7,877 nucleotides of DNA, taken from JAKEGK01 sp050116575. GTDB lineage: Bacteria; Pseudomonadota; Gammaproteobacteria; SZUA-152. The stretch spans positions 1 to 7,877 of the forward strand of contig JASFOJ010000198.1 in NCBI GenBank assembly GCA_050116575.1, given 5' to 3'. Shown here one piece after another: positions 1 to 6,042 of the stretch (the first letter of the stretch is position 1; each line of letters starts with the position of its first letter). The notes below the pieces were generated by a model that was not told where the DNA came from, did not search any database, and saw only the letters and a list, made by a program, of their open reading frames with translations. A program made the position numbers and the translations under genes.

Positions 1-1149
1 AGAAAGCTCATTGCTGATGAGGCCTCCCATGTCGATGTAAACAGGATTTTATTTGGTGGGTTGCCCCCAAAAGTTAACATATTGAGCCCAATCAACGATA
101 CCACCGCAAACAGCGAGGAAGTTGCGGTGAAGGTTTGCGTTCAAGACCAGGGAGGGGGTATCGGAAACATTATTTATAAGCTCAATTCCATCACCCTGGG
201 TATCGATGAAGCGTCCAAGCGCGGTCTTGTGCGTGTTACCGAAGAAAATGCTCAGTGTACCAAAATTTTTACGCACAAACTTTCAATGGAAGATGGGGAC
301 AACGAGCTGGTAGTAACTGCTTTTAATAAAGACAATACCATCGAATCCATTGCAGCCAAGGCAACCGTCGAATTTGATGCTCCTGAGTATGCAAAACCAG
401 ACTTGCATGTGTTGGCGATCGGTATAAATAATTACAAAGATTCCAATCTTTCGTTGCGTTATGCGGTGCCTGATGCCCGCTCTTTTATTGATTCGATCAA
501 ATTTTCATCTCATGGCCTTTTCAATAACATTGAAATTCACAAATTACTGGATGCAAATGCAAGCATCGCCAGTATAGAAAAAATGTTTAACTCGCTTTCA
601 AAGAAAATAAAACCTAACGATGTGTTTGTTTTCTACGTGGCAAGCCATGGGGTAACAATGGATGGACGTTATTACATGATTCCCCAGGAGCTCGTATATC
701 AAAATGAGGATTCTGTCAGGGAGAACGCGATTAGTCAGCAAACGTTGCAAAAATGGCTGGCAACAATCCCTGCCAAGAAGAGTTTGGTATTGCTGGATAC
801 CTGCAACTCGGGGACCTTTGTTGCCATACCCGAACGGGGTCTTACTGAAAAAGCTGCCGTTTCCAAACTCATGCGGGCAACTGGGCGCGTTATCATCGGC
901 GCATCCGCAGGGGATCAGCAAGCAATGGAAGGTTACGAAGGGCATGGGGTGTTCACCTATACCTTGCTCGAAGCGTTACGCGGCCTGGCTGATAAAAGCG
1001 GCAATAACGACGGGCAACTGACGGTTAATGAATTGGCCGAATATATCGGCGATCGCGTGCCCAAAATTACCCAGGAACGATGGGGCAAGCAACAGTTCCC
1101 CATGCAGTCGCTGCAAGGCCGTTCGTTTCCAATCGCGCTAACACACTGA
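1..1149 (+). CDS. Caspase-family (peptidase C14) protein with Ig-like domain, 5'-partial
   Basis: The frame is open from base 1, so the true start lies upstream; the TTG at 61 is only an internal codon. Numbering codons from base 1, residues ~22-127 form a beta-rich Ig-like segment containing QDQGGGIG, of the kind that often links N-terminal repeats (such as WD40) to a caspase domain. The caspase p20-like domain starts near residue 133 (DLHVLAIGINNYKD). The catalytic dyad is visible: His in YVASHG (codon at 646-648) and Cys in LLDTCNSG (codon at 802-804). A C-terminal loop, DKSGNNDGQLTVNEL, resembles the acidic EF-hand-like loop common in this family. The protein is therefore predicted to be an active cysteine endopeptidase, usually cleaving after basic residues in bacterial and metacaspase-like members. 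Its substrate cannot be inferred. It converges on the lipoprotein gene with a 17-bp gap. The family call is firm; the role is unknown. Confidence 0.9.
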   Translation, partial: RKLIADEASHVDVNRILFGGLPPKVNILSPINDTTANSEEVAVKVCVQDQGGGIGNIIYKLNSITLGIDEASKRGLVRVTEENAQCTKIFTHKLSMEDGDNELVVTAFNKDNTIESIAAKATVEFDAPEYAKPDLHVLAIGINNYKDSNLSLRYAVPDARSFIDSIKFSSHGLFNNIEIHKLLDANASIASIEKMFNSLSKKIKPNDVFVFYVASHGVTMDGRYYMIPQELVYQNEDSVRENAISQQTLQKWLATIPAKKSLVLLDTCNSGTFVAIPERGLTEKAAVSKLMRATGRVIIGASAGDQQAMEGYEGHGVFTYTLLEALRGLADKSGNNDGQLTVNELAEYIGDRVPKITQERWGKQQFPMQSLQGRSFPIALTH

Positions 1150-1166
1150 GCGGCGATGACGCTGGT

Positions 1167-1526
1167 TCAATTTAGCACCGCATAGCCCCGCTGGCGCAGG
1201 CAATTCTTCGTCACTGTTAGTCTTTCGCGTTTTGTGGCGCGCGCCCCGCGGGCCGTGCCGGTGACCGCACCGATAGTGGCGCCTTTGCGGGCGGTACGGC
1301 TGTTGCCTATGGCAGCACCGACCAAGCCACCCACTACGGCTCCTCCCAGAGCACGGCCACCGGCTTTTTGGTCCACTTGCTGGGAAATTAGCCGGCATTG
1401 GGCCAAATCGGCCTGGTATTGGTCCATGGGTACGCCCTTGGGGTCGATAATGATATCGGCGTTGCGGGCCGCGCAACCCGTGATAACCAGGACCAACGCG
1501 ACTACCGTGATAATTACCAGTCTCAT
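1167..1526 (-). CDS. Glycine-zipper family lipoprotein
   Basis: This encodes 119 residues. Residues 1-18 form a lipoprotein signal: a short basic start, a hydrophobic stretch and the lipobox-like ITGC, giving Cys18 as the predicted lipidated residue of the mature protein. Residues ~56-94 are a glycine-zipper segment (GGRALGGAVVGGLVGAAIG followed by further Gly repeats), as in the YmgG/OmpA-like glycine-zipper families, which pack as membrane-associated helices. Two further cysteines, C44 (DLAQC) and C109 (KNCLRQRGY), flank the zipper and may form a disulfide in the periplasm. The ending NCLRQRGYAVLN is typical of small envelope lipoproteins of this group. The start is supported by an AGAGG ribosome site six bases upstream. 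It is a single gene, convergent with the caspase gene and divergent from lepB. The exact function is unknown; an envelope or outer-membrane role is inferred. Confidence 0.87.
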   Translation of the reverse strand: MRLVIITVVALVLVITGCAARNADIIIDPKGVPMDQYQADLAQCRLISQQVDQKAGGRALGGAVVGGLVGAAIGNSRTARKGATIGAVTGTARGARATKRERLTVTKNCLRQRGYAVLN

Positions 1527-1532
1527 CGTTAA

Positions 1533-1538
1533 CCTCTT
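1533..1538 (-). promoter_or_regulatory. Ribosome binding site of the glycine-zipper lipoprotein
   Basis: On the minus strand AAGAGG lies six to seven bases before the ATG at 1526. It fixes the start immediately before the lipoprotein signal sequence. Confidence 0.6.
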
Positions 1539-1719
1539 AGTTCAGTAAATATTAGATAGAGACACGGTTTGACGGAGTATTTGAAAAAATAACTACAATG
1601 GTTTCAAATGATTGTACAAATTGGTAAAAGTCCAAAAATCTAACCAGGATTCCCAACTAGATTAGGGTTATGTCGGCCGCCTGAACAGATTCCTATTGAA
1701 CGATTCGAGGCCAGTGGTG

Positions 1720-1806
1720 ATGGCGTATTTTCTGAAATATCGCTATATTGGCGGCCGTGAACCATTGCAAACGTTGGGTAGTCTAATGGTTTCATACAAA
1801 TTTTAG
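1720..1806 (+). CDS. Possible 28-residue small ORF upstream of lepB
   Basis: An ATG at 1720 opens 28 codons ending with TAG at 1804-1806, 24 bases before the lepB start. The peptide begins MAYFLKYRYIGG and ends SLMVSYKF; it is rich in aromatic and basic residues and has no clear membrane segment. A GAGG sits about nine bases upstream (1707-1710), a passable ribosome site. The frame stays open back to a stop at 1663-1665, so a longer product from an alternative start is possible. It could be a leader peptide, a remnant of an older gene, or chance. No family was recognised, so confidence is low. Confidence 0.2.
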   Translation: MAYFLKYRYIGGREPLQTLGSLMVSYKF

Positions 1807-1817
1807 TGATATGAGTC

Positions 1818-1823
1818 GGGGAG
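1818..1823 (+). promoter_or_regulatory. Ribosome binding site of lepB
   Basis: GGGGAG lies seven bases before the ATG at 1831. It is a strong Shine-Dalgarno match and supports this start. Confidence 0.7.
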
Positions 1824-1830
1824 ATAATTA

Positions 1831-2499
1831 ATGAAAATCCGGTTGCGCAAAATCTGGTCGGAAAACAAATATCTGGTGATTTTCGTGGTGCTGATGTCGG
1901 TATTTCGCAGTGGCGTCGCGGACTGGAATGTGGTGCCGACCGGTTCCATGAAACCCACCATCGTCGAGGGAGACCGCATCCTGGTTAACAAGATGGCGTA
2001 CGATATTCGCATTCCGTTTACCCATGTTTCCCTGGTGAAGCTTGCCGATCCGGCCAGGGGTGATATCGTTGTTTTTGATTCCAAAAAACTGGATGAGCGC
2101 CTGGTAAAAAGGGTGGTGGGTCTGCCCGGCGATATCGTGGCAATGGACGACAACGTGCTCACGATCAACGGTCGGGAATTGCAGTATGATGATCAGCGCC
2201 ACACCAAGGTGGTTGTGGACAAAGTGGAGAACCTGCTGGGTGTTGAACACCTGGTGAGAACTTTTCGTCCCCATGGTGGAGAGCTATCCAGTTTCCCGCC
2301 GGTAAAAGTACCCGACGACCAATATCTAATGCTGGGGGATAATCGGGATAATAGCGCCGATTCCAGGGTCATCGGCTTTGTACCCCGAAACGAAATCGTC
2401 GGGCGCACCCGTGAGGTTGTCATGTCACTGAATTACGACAATTATTACATACCCCGGTCTGATCGTTTTTTCCACTCACTATCGGCTATTGACGAATAA
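1831..2499 (+). CDS. lepB: Signal peptidase I (S26A), compact single-anchor form
   Basis: This encodes 222 residues of type I signal peptidase, which removes signal peptides from exported proteins on the outer face of the cytoplasmic membrane. One N-terminal membrane segment (residues ~13-30) is followed directly by box B, VVPTGSMKPT, with the catalytic Ser39. Box D, RLVKRVVGLPGD, carries the general-base Lys93, and box E, GDNRDNSADSR, lies near residue 168. Thus the Ser-Lys dyad is complete. The protein is shorter than E. coli LepB (324 residues), which has two N-terminal membrane segments; here only one is seen. The usual neighbours lepA, rnc and era are absent, so this may be a second, dedicated signal peptidase rather than the main housekeeping copy; that is inference. 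It converges on the DsrC-like gene with a 134-bp gap in which no clear terminator was found. Confidence 0.93.
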   Translation: MKIRLRKIWSENKYLVIFVVLMSVFRSGVADWNVVPTGSMKPTIVEGDRILVNKMAYDIRIPFTHVSLVKLADPARGDIVVFDSKKLDERLVKRVVGLPGDIVAMDDNVLTINGRELQYDDQRHTKVVVDKVENLLGVEHLVRTFRPHGGELSSFPPVKVPDDQYLMLGDNRDNSADSRVIGFVPRNEIVGRTREVVMSLNYDNYYIPRSDRFFHSLSAIDE

Positions 2500-2633
2500 T
2501 CAACATCCAACGTGATGGCGAGCTGGCAGGTGACAGCTTGAATAATACAAACCTGTCGCTTGTCGAAAAAAGTTTGAAGTCCTGGCCGTTCCACATTACG
2601 TCTATCGCGCTGCGTCTATTATATAGTCATAGT

Positions 2634-3002
2634 CTACATGGAGCTGCCGAAGTGTTCATCCTCGGAGTAGGGTGGAACCGGCAAACACGCGATACGGCTG
2701 CCCTGGGAAACCGGGCCGTCGGGGAAAAGTTCATACAAGTGACGTGATCCGCCCTCAGACGGAAATTCCTCGTTCAACAGCTCCGCCAGTTCCCGGCCAC
2801 TTTTGACGGGGCCTTCTTCGACGTAGTGTTTTCTCAGAAACACAATCACTTTCCAATGCTCTTCGGTGAGTTCAACGCCCTCTTTTTGTGCAACCTGTTC
2901 TGACTTTTCGCGATTCCATCCATGTACTTGTCTCAGGCGATCCTGCTTTTCAGGATCGGTAGTGGTGTGCGGATCTTCAACGGCTTGCCTGATGTCAGTC
3001 AT
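2634..3002 (-). CDS. DsrC/TusE-family sulfur-relay-like protein lacking the usual C-terminal cysteines
   Basis: This encodes 122 residues. The family core is clear: EGVELTEEHWKVIVFLRKHY (residues 41-60) and SRHLYELFPDGPVSQ (86-100) match the helical DsrC/TusE fold. DsrC proteins carry persulfide or trisulfide sulfur on two C-terminal cysteines, and TusE passes sulfur for tRNA 2-thiouridine through the penultimate one. Here the expected ending QACKIAGLPKPTGCV is replaced: the position of the inner cysteine is Ser102, the position of the penultimate one is Ser113, and the only cysteine is Cys106 in RIACLP, where the family has Gly. A further tail, EDEHFGSSM, extends beyond the normal end. The other frames of this stretch do not restore a CV/CI ending, so a simple frameshift is unlikely. 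It is therefore a paralogue with altered sulfur chemistry or a regulatory role, not a standard TusE. It is divergent from the persulfide dioxygenase gene across a 495-bp spacer. Confidence 0.85.
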   Translation of the reverse strand: MTDIRQAVEDPHTTTDPEKQDRLRQVHGWNREKSEQVAQKEGVELTEEHWKVIVFLRKHYVEEGPVKSGRELAELLNEEFPSEGGSRHLYELFPDGPVSQGSRIACLPVPPYSEDEHFGSSM

Positions 3003-3007
3003 GTGGG

Positions 3008-3013
3008 CTCCTC
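3008..3013 (-). promoter_or_regulatory. Ribosome binding site of the DsrC-like gene
   Basis: GAGGAG on the minus strand ends five bases before the ATG at 3002. This strong match fixes the start. Confidence 0.75.
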
Positions 3014-3032
3014 AACGTTGATTGCGCATCCC

Positions 3033-3049
3033 GTCACGTTATGTGTGAC
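3033..3049. promoter_or_regulatory. Inverted repeat, possible operator of the DsrC-like gene
   Basis: GTCAC at 3033-3037 and GTGAC at 3045-3049 are perfect inverted halves around a 7-base centre. The dyad lies about 30 bases before the DsrC-like start, between it and the TATAAT on the same strand. It could be a regulator site or a stem in the 5' leader. The cognate regulator is unknown. Confidence 0.3.
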
Positions 3050-3080
3050 AGTTGGTGGGCGCAGTTTAAATACTTGATTA

Positions 3081-3091
3081 CATGAGTCATG
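3081..3091. promoter_or_regulatory. CATGA-TCATG palindrome, possible operator
   Basis: CATGAGTCATG is an 11-base perfect palindrome around one central base. It lies 20 bases inside the TATAAT at 3111-3116 when read toward the DsrC-like gene, overlapping where a transcript from that site would begin. A regulator site is possible but chance is not excluded. Confidence 0.25.
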
Positions 3092-3110
3092 CATTCTTAA
3101 TTTGCTGACG

Positions 3111-3116
3111 ATTATA
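3111..3116 (-). promoter_or_regulatory. Candidate -10 element for the DsrC-like gene
   Basis: A perfect TATAAT lies about 108 bases before the start codon on the minus strand. The -35 region (ATTTAT or TTTATG at 16-17 bases) is poor, so use of this promoter may need an activator. The call rests on the hexamer alone. Confidence 0.3.
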
Positions 3117-3497
3117 TTCTGTTCCAATTGCCATAAATCGCATTGAGGAATGTCAACCAGCTACTATAAAAAGTGGTTCCAACGGTGCATATGGCGAGAT
3201 TCCGCTGGTTGTAATGTACCGCGTTGTAGCGGCTATAATCGGCTTTTGGTATTAGTGCATGGCTTTACTAACCAGACTAACTAGCGGATTCCGTAAAACG
3301 AATTTATTGCGCTATTAGATAATGATGAAAAACGTTTTATTCGTTATTAAAATAAATATCTGAAAGATTTTGCCGATAAGGGACGATAGGTAATGGCTAT
3401 AGTGGTGATAATATAGTGGCGGTAAAACTTTTGGTGGCGTGAACGGTCTACGGTTTTAACAAGCAGCTACAAAATTATTGAACAACAGGCGTTTATT

Positions 3498-4241
3498 ATG
3501 ATATTCAAACAACTTTTCGAACCTGTCTCCAGTACATACACGTATTTGCTATCGTGCCCGGAAACGGGCGAAACAGCGTTGATCGATCCAGTATTATCAA
3601 CGTTCGAACGTGACCAGCGCGTACTGCAGGAAATGGGATTGAAGTTGACATATACGGTGGAAACCCATATTCATGCCGATCATATTACCTCGGCGCGCAA
3701 GCTGAAAAATCTCCTGGGTAGCACAATTGTGTACCCTGAAGTAAGCGACTTACGTTGTTCGGATATCACTGTCCGGGAAGGGCAGCCGTTTCGCATTGGC
3801 AATATCGAACTGCATCCGTTATTCACGCCGGGCCACACGGATCATCATCATGCCTACCTCATCGACGACTGTACTCATAAAATGGTGTTTACCGGCGATG
3901 CTTTGTTGATTGACGAATGCGGCAGGACCGACTTCCAATCCGGGGATTCGGCAATCCTGTATCAAAGTATCCAGAACAAATTTTTTACGTTACCGGATGA
4001 AACGCTGGTTTATCCATGTCACGATTATGAAGGCCGATTTGTTTCGTCTATCGCCCAGGAAAAGGCGCGCAACCCGCGGTTGTGCAACAACAAGACCCAG
4101 GAAGAGTTTGTGGCGATGATGGACGGCCAGAATTCATCGAAACCGGCAAAGATTCACTTTGCCGTGCCATCTAATATGAAGTGCGGCGCTTGTTCGGACA
4201 ACGTTCCTGATGACATGAAGCCGTTGTGTGATGATAACTGA
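3498..4241 (+). CDS. ETHE1-like persulfide dioxygenase (MBL-fold)
   Basis: This encodes 247 residues of a metallo-beta-lactamase-fold, non-haem iron enzyme. ETHE1-type enzymes oxidise the sulfane sulfur of glutathione persulfide to sulfite with O2. The sequence follows human ETHE1 closely: FEPVSSTYTYLL near the start, IDPVL at 29-33, the metal motif THIHADH (H57, H59, D61, H62), TPGHT (H113), FTGDALLI (D134), CGRTDFQSG (141-149), and HDYEGR (H175). The mononuclear iron ligands of ETHE1 correspond to H57, H113 and D134. CGRTDFQ distinguishes this family from glyoxalase II. The end AVPSNMKCG resembles the usual end of bacterial members, but here a further 17 residues follow, giving C229-x2-C232 and C244. 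The ribosome site is weak (CAGG about ten bases upstream). It is divergent from the DsrC-like gene and converges on DUF3047 with a 17-bp gap. The cytoplasmic location is inferred from the lack of a signal peptide. Confidence 0.92.
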   Translation: MIFKQLFEPVSSTYTYLLSCPETGETALIDPVLSTFERDQRVLQEMGLKLTYTVETHIHADHITSARKLKNLLGSTIVYPEVSDLRCSDITVREGQPFRIGNIELHPLFTPGHTDHHHAYLIDDCTHKMVFTGDALLIDECGRTDFQSGDSAILYQSIQNKFFTLPDETLVYPCHDYEGRFVSSIAQEKARNPRLCNNKTQEEFVAMMDGQNSSKPAKIHFAVPSNMKCGACSDNVPDDMKPLCDDN

Positions 4242-4258
4242 GATTTCAACGCCGGGTT

Positions 4259-4942
4259 CTATTCGGCCGTGAAATAAATATCGCCGTAGTACGCCGTTGC
4301 GGATTGCTTGCTATTGTCGGTGTCGGTCATGATAGCCACGGCGTTAATTTCCGTTTTATCCAACTGCAACAGCTTTTTAATATCGTCCAGTATGTTGCGT
4401 TTTTCGTGTACCCACCGGCCAACTTTATCGGGTCCCGATTCCACGGCGGCCATCGTGGCATTATCAGTAAAGGCGCTGTGCCACACGCTCCCTTTGGCTT
4501 GCCGGCTGGCCCACACGTAACTCAGCGCCCGGGTGCGCCAGAAGAAGATTCCTCCAGAAATGACGACATATACCCGCGCAGGATAATCGTCGCCACTTTT
4601 CTGTGTTTCCTCCACCCCTTCCAGTACGTTATCCACTTTCCACGACCAGTTCATGTAAGGCGTTTTGGTAAGATCGATGTCCATGTGCCGCACCAGCCCG
4701 GACGCGGTGCCGTTACTGGTGGCCTTAATGACCGGCTTGCCTTCATTGTCCACAACCATATACAAGGTTTTTCCGGAAAAGACTTCCGCTTCCCATTGTG
4801 ACAAATCGGGAAGCGAAAGCACGTTGATCCGGGTTTCAGCCAGGCAGGCCGGGGTCCCTAGCTGTAAAGTAATTGCCAGTAAACAGATAAGGGCTGACAG
4901 GTTGTGAGGCTTTAAATTAATTAACTTGCACATGAATTTCAT
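4259..4942 (-). CDS. DUF3047 family protein, secreted
   Basis: The product is 227 residues if it starts at the ATG at 4942, or 224 from the ATG at 4933; both lack a good ribosome site. The longer open frame up to 5071 lies inside the Rieske gene and adds residues unlike a signal peptide, so it was not used. After a basic start, a hydrophobic stretch (LSALICLLAITLQLG) ends in PACLA before ETRINV, a Sec-type signal peptide with probable cleavage after CLA. The mature part shows the DUF3047 hallmarks: MNWSWKVDNVLEG, a GDDYPARVYVV segment, a RALSYVWASRQ segment, and a C-terminal AIMTDTDNS followed by YYGDIYF. The family is thought to be an extracytoplasmic beta-sandwich protein, possibly carbohydrate-binding; no activity is established to my knowledge. 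Its start overlaps the end of the Rieske gene by 26 bases, indicating translational coupling in the same operon. Confidence 0.82.
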   Translation of the reverse strand: MKFMCKLINLKPHNLSALICLLAITLQLGTPACLAETRINVLSLPDLSQWEAEVFSGKTLYMVVDNEGKPVIKATSNGTASGLVRHMDIDLTKTPYMNWSWKVDNVLEGVEETQKSGDDYPARVYVVISGGIFFWRTRALSYVWASRQAKGSVWHSAFTDNATMAAVESGPDKVGRWVHEKRNILDDIKKLLQLDKTEINAVAIMTDTDNSKQSATAYYGDIYFTAE

Positions 4943-5255
4943 CGTTGTCGATTTTAAGTGGCAGGGATTGGAGACTGGCACCAGCGCAGGGACCACGGAC
5001 GCAGAAACCGTCGTCAAAGCGGAACAGTGCGCCATGGGTGGAGCATTGAATAAACTGGTTATTGATATCAAAGAATTGTCCGGGCATCCAGTTCAGGTTG
5101 ATACCGGTATGGGGGCAACGGTTAACATAGGCAAAAAACCGGCCGTTAATATGAATGACGAACAGTTCGACGGTGGTGTCGCCCTTGTTTACGGCAAACT
5201 CCCGCGCGCTGTTTTCCGGTATGGTGCCGGTTTTGGCCAGTGTCATCCAGGTCAT
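4917..5255 (-). CDS. Stand-alone Rieske [2Fe-2S] protein
   Basis: Starting at the ATG at 5255 gives 112 residues. The open frame extends to 5363, but that extra part overlaps the YqgE gene and does not resemble the family; MTWMTLAKTGTIPENSAREF is a typical beginning. The cluster motifs are complete: CPHTG (C47, H49) and CSTHGALF (C71, H74), the two Cys and two His ligands of a Rieske centre. The connecting NLNWMPGQF and the later GFCVRGPCAGASL are also typical of small soluble Rieske ferredoxins. It probably transfers electrons to an unknown partner. No signal peptide or Tat motif is seen, so it is predicted to be cytoplasmic although both neighbours appear exported. No Shine-Dalgarno sequence precedes the start; 65 bases separate it from the YqgE stop, and its end overlaps DUF3047. 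The alternative start is the ATG at 5246. Confidence 0.88.
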   Translation of the reverse strand: MTWMTLAKTGTIPENSAREFAVNKGDTTVELFVIHINGRFFAYVNRCPHTGINLNWMPGQFFDINNQFIQCSTHGALFRFDDGFCVRGPCAGASLQSLPLKIDNDEIHVQVN

Positions 5256-5320
5256 TAATCGCGATGATAAAAAGAATTGTCGTTTAGATTGTTGTGGATT
5301 TAAAAATGTATTACCGCAGC

Positions 5321-5947
5321 CTATATCCAGTCGCCGGCCCAGGACTTTCTTAGTCGCTGCCACAGTGCGCCGGGGTTTTCGTCAAAGACAATGGAGGGAT
5401 CTGTTTCCACAATAATCCAGTCGCCGCGCTTGATTTCGACGTCAAGTTGTCCCGGTGCCCAACCGGCAAAGCCGGCATAAGCGCGCGTCTCCTCACCGTC
5501 CTTTGCCTTGGGGTTACCGTGAATGACAGCGTTCAAACCCACTGTAAAATAAATATCGTCGGTAATATTTTTCATGCCGGCGTGTGGCCGTTTGGTCTGC
5601 ATCAACACGAAAATACCATTCGTCTTTACCGGCCCGCCCAGGTAAAGAGTATCTTTTACCTCGCTTAACTCCTTGACCGAGGGGAATGCCTCGTTCATCG
5701 GCACATCAGCAGGTCTGTTAATGGTTATTCCCGTGGCACCCCGCTCGCTGTAGTGGGTGAGCAGGATCACCGTTTGTCGAAAACTGGAGTGCGCCAGGTT
5801 ATTAGTGGCGACCAGGAAGCGCCCTTTTTGCGGCGCCAGCGCCGGTCCCGCTGAACTGTCATGGGTACTGAAAACACCGACCAGTAAAATGGTTATCCCC
5901 ATCAGTAGGCCAGTCAGCTGGTCTTTAAGTGGGCGCGGATGGTACAT
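5321..5947 (-). CDS. YqgE/AlgH family (UPF0301) protein with N-terminal export signal
   Basis: This encodes 208 residues. Family features are clear: KGRFLVATNNL (41-51), SFRQTVILLTHYSERGATG (55-73), ITINRP, LYLGGPV (101-107), and YAGFAGWAPGQLDVEIKRGDW (157-177). YqgE/AlgH proteins are usually cytoplasmic, begin almost at the LxGxFLxA element and have no agreed function (AlgH was linked to alginate regulation in Pseudomonas). This one has about 40 extra N-terminal residues: a basic start, a hydrophobic core (GLLMGITILLVGVF, 13-26) and a possible cleavage site after ALA at residue 38 or SSA at 33. It is therefore predicted to be exported or membrane-anchored. An AAGGA ribosome site lies 11 bases before the ATG. 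It is the first gene of the YqgE-Rieske-DUF3047 operon. Confidence 0.88.
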   Translation of the reverse strand: MYHPRPLKDQLTGLLMGITILLVGVFSTHDSSAGPALAPQKGRFLVATNNLAHSSFRQTVILLTHYSERGATGITINRPADVPMNEAFPSVKELSEVKDTLYLGGPVKTNGIFVLMQTKRPHAGMKNITDDIYFTVGLNAVIHGNPKAKDGEETRAYAGFAGWAPGQLDVEIKRGDWIIVETDPSIVFDENPGALWQRLRKSWAGDWI

Positions 5948-6042
5948 GGCGTCGTTGTTCCTTCAATCATCGATGTGTCGGCAACGGGCACAGAACTCCG
6001 TATTTTTACGGTGTTAGCGCAGTTGCCGGTTTCAGTTTAAAG

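Larger units (their letters stand above)
1527..1830. other. Divergent 304-bp spacer between lipoprotein gene and lepB
   Basis: This spacer should carry the promoters of both flanking genes. On the minus strand TTGAAA and TCAAAT, 17 bases apart (about 1583-1611), form a weak sigma-70-like candidate for the lipoprotein gene. No convincing promoter was seen for lepB. Two similar segments are present: AATGGTTTCA followed closely by ACAAATT occurs at 1597-1622 and again at 1785-1802, with different spacing. A 7-bp inverted pair, GGCCGCC at 1675-1681 and GGCGGCC at 1750-1756, brackets the middle of the spacer. A short reading frame at 1720-1806 is listed separately. Confidence 0.5.
3003..3497. other. 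AT-rich 495-bp divergent spacer between DsrC-like and persulfide dioxygenase genes
   Basis: No gene of credible length was seen. The spacer holds the ribosome site of the DsrC-like gene, two small palindromes near that gene (listed separately), and a perfect TATAAT on each strand: minus at 3111-3116 and plus at 3234-3239, the latter with TTGTAA 19 bases upstream. A 7-bp inverted pair, AACGAAT at 3297-3303 and ATTCGTT at 3339-3345, lies in the AT-rich centre. Very short frames, such as the ATG at 3214 (13 codons), lack ribosome sites. The size and content suit a regulated divergent promoter region; no known riboswitch or sRNA was recognised. Confidence 0.5.

Noticed and set aside
598..945. Minus-strand frame within the caspase gene
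   Set aside because: Shadow of the caspase coding sequence, whose catalytic motifs are clear.
1138..1548. Other frames over the glycine-zipper gene, on both strands
   Set aside because: Arg/Pro/Gly- or Ala/Pro-rich shadow translations; the lipoprotein frame has a signal, a lipobox and a ribosome site.
2500..2633. Terminator between lepB and the DsrC-like gene (GACAG 2532-2536 with CTGTC 2553-2557)
   Set aside because: Only five pairs with a 16-base loop and no T-run after it on the plus strand, so not supported as a terminator.
2538..2747. Plus-strand frame of 69 codons after lepB
   Set aside because: Starts at TTG and its second half is the complement of the DsrC-like gene, which has clear family motifs and a strong ribosome site.
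3498..4241. Glyoxalase II as the identity of the MBL-fold enzyme
   Set aside because: The CGRTDFQ motif, the FEPVSSTYTYLL start and the overall match to ETHE1 favour persulfide dioxygenase.
4943..5071. N-terminal extension of the DUF3047 frame
   Set aside because: It lies inside the Rieske gene, and using it would bury the signal peptide. The start at 4942 or 4933 puts the signal peptide at the N-terminus.
5256..5363. N-terminal extension of the Rieske frame
   Set aside because: It overlaps the end of the YqgE-family gene and does not resemble Rieske ferredoxins, which start near MTWMTL.
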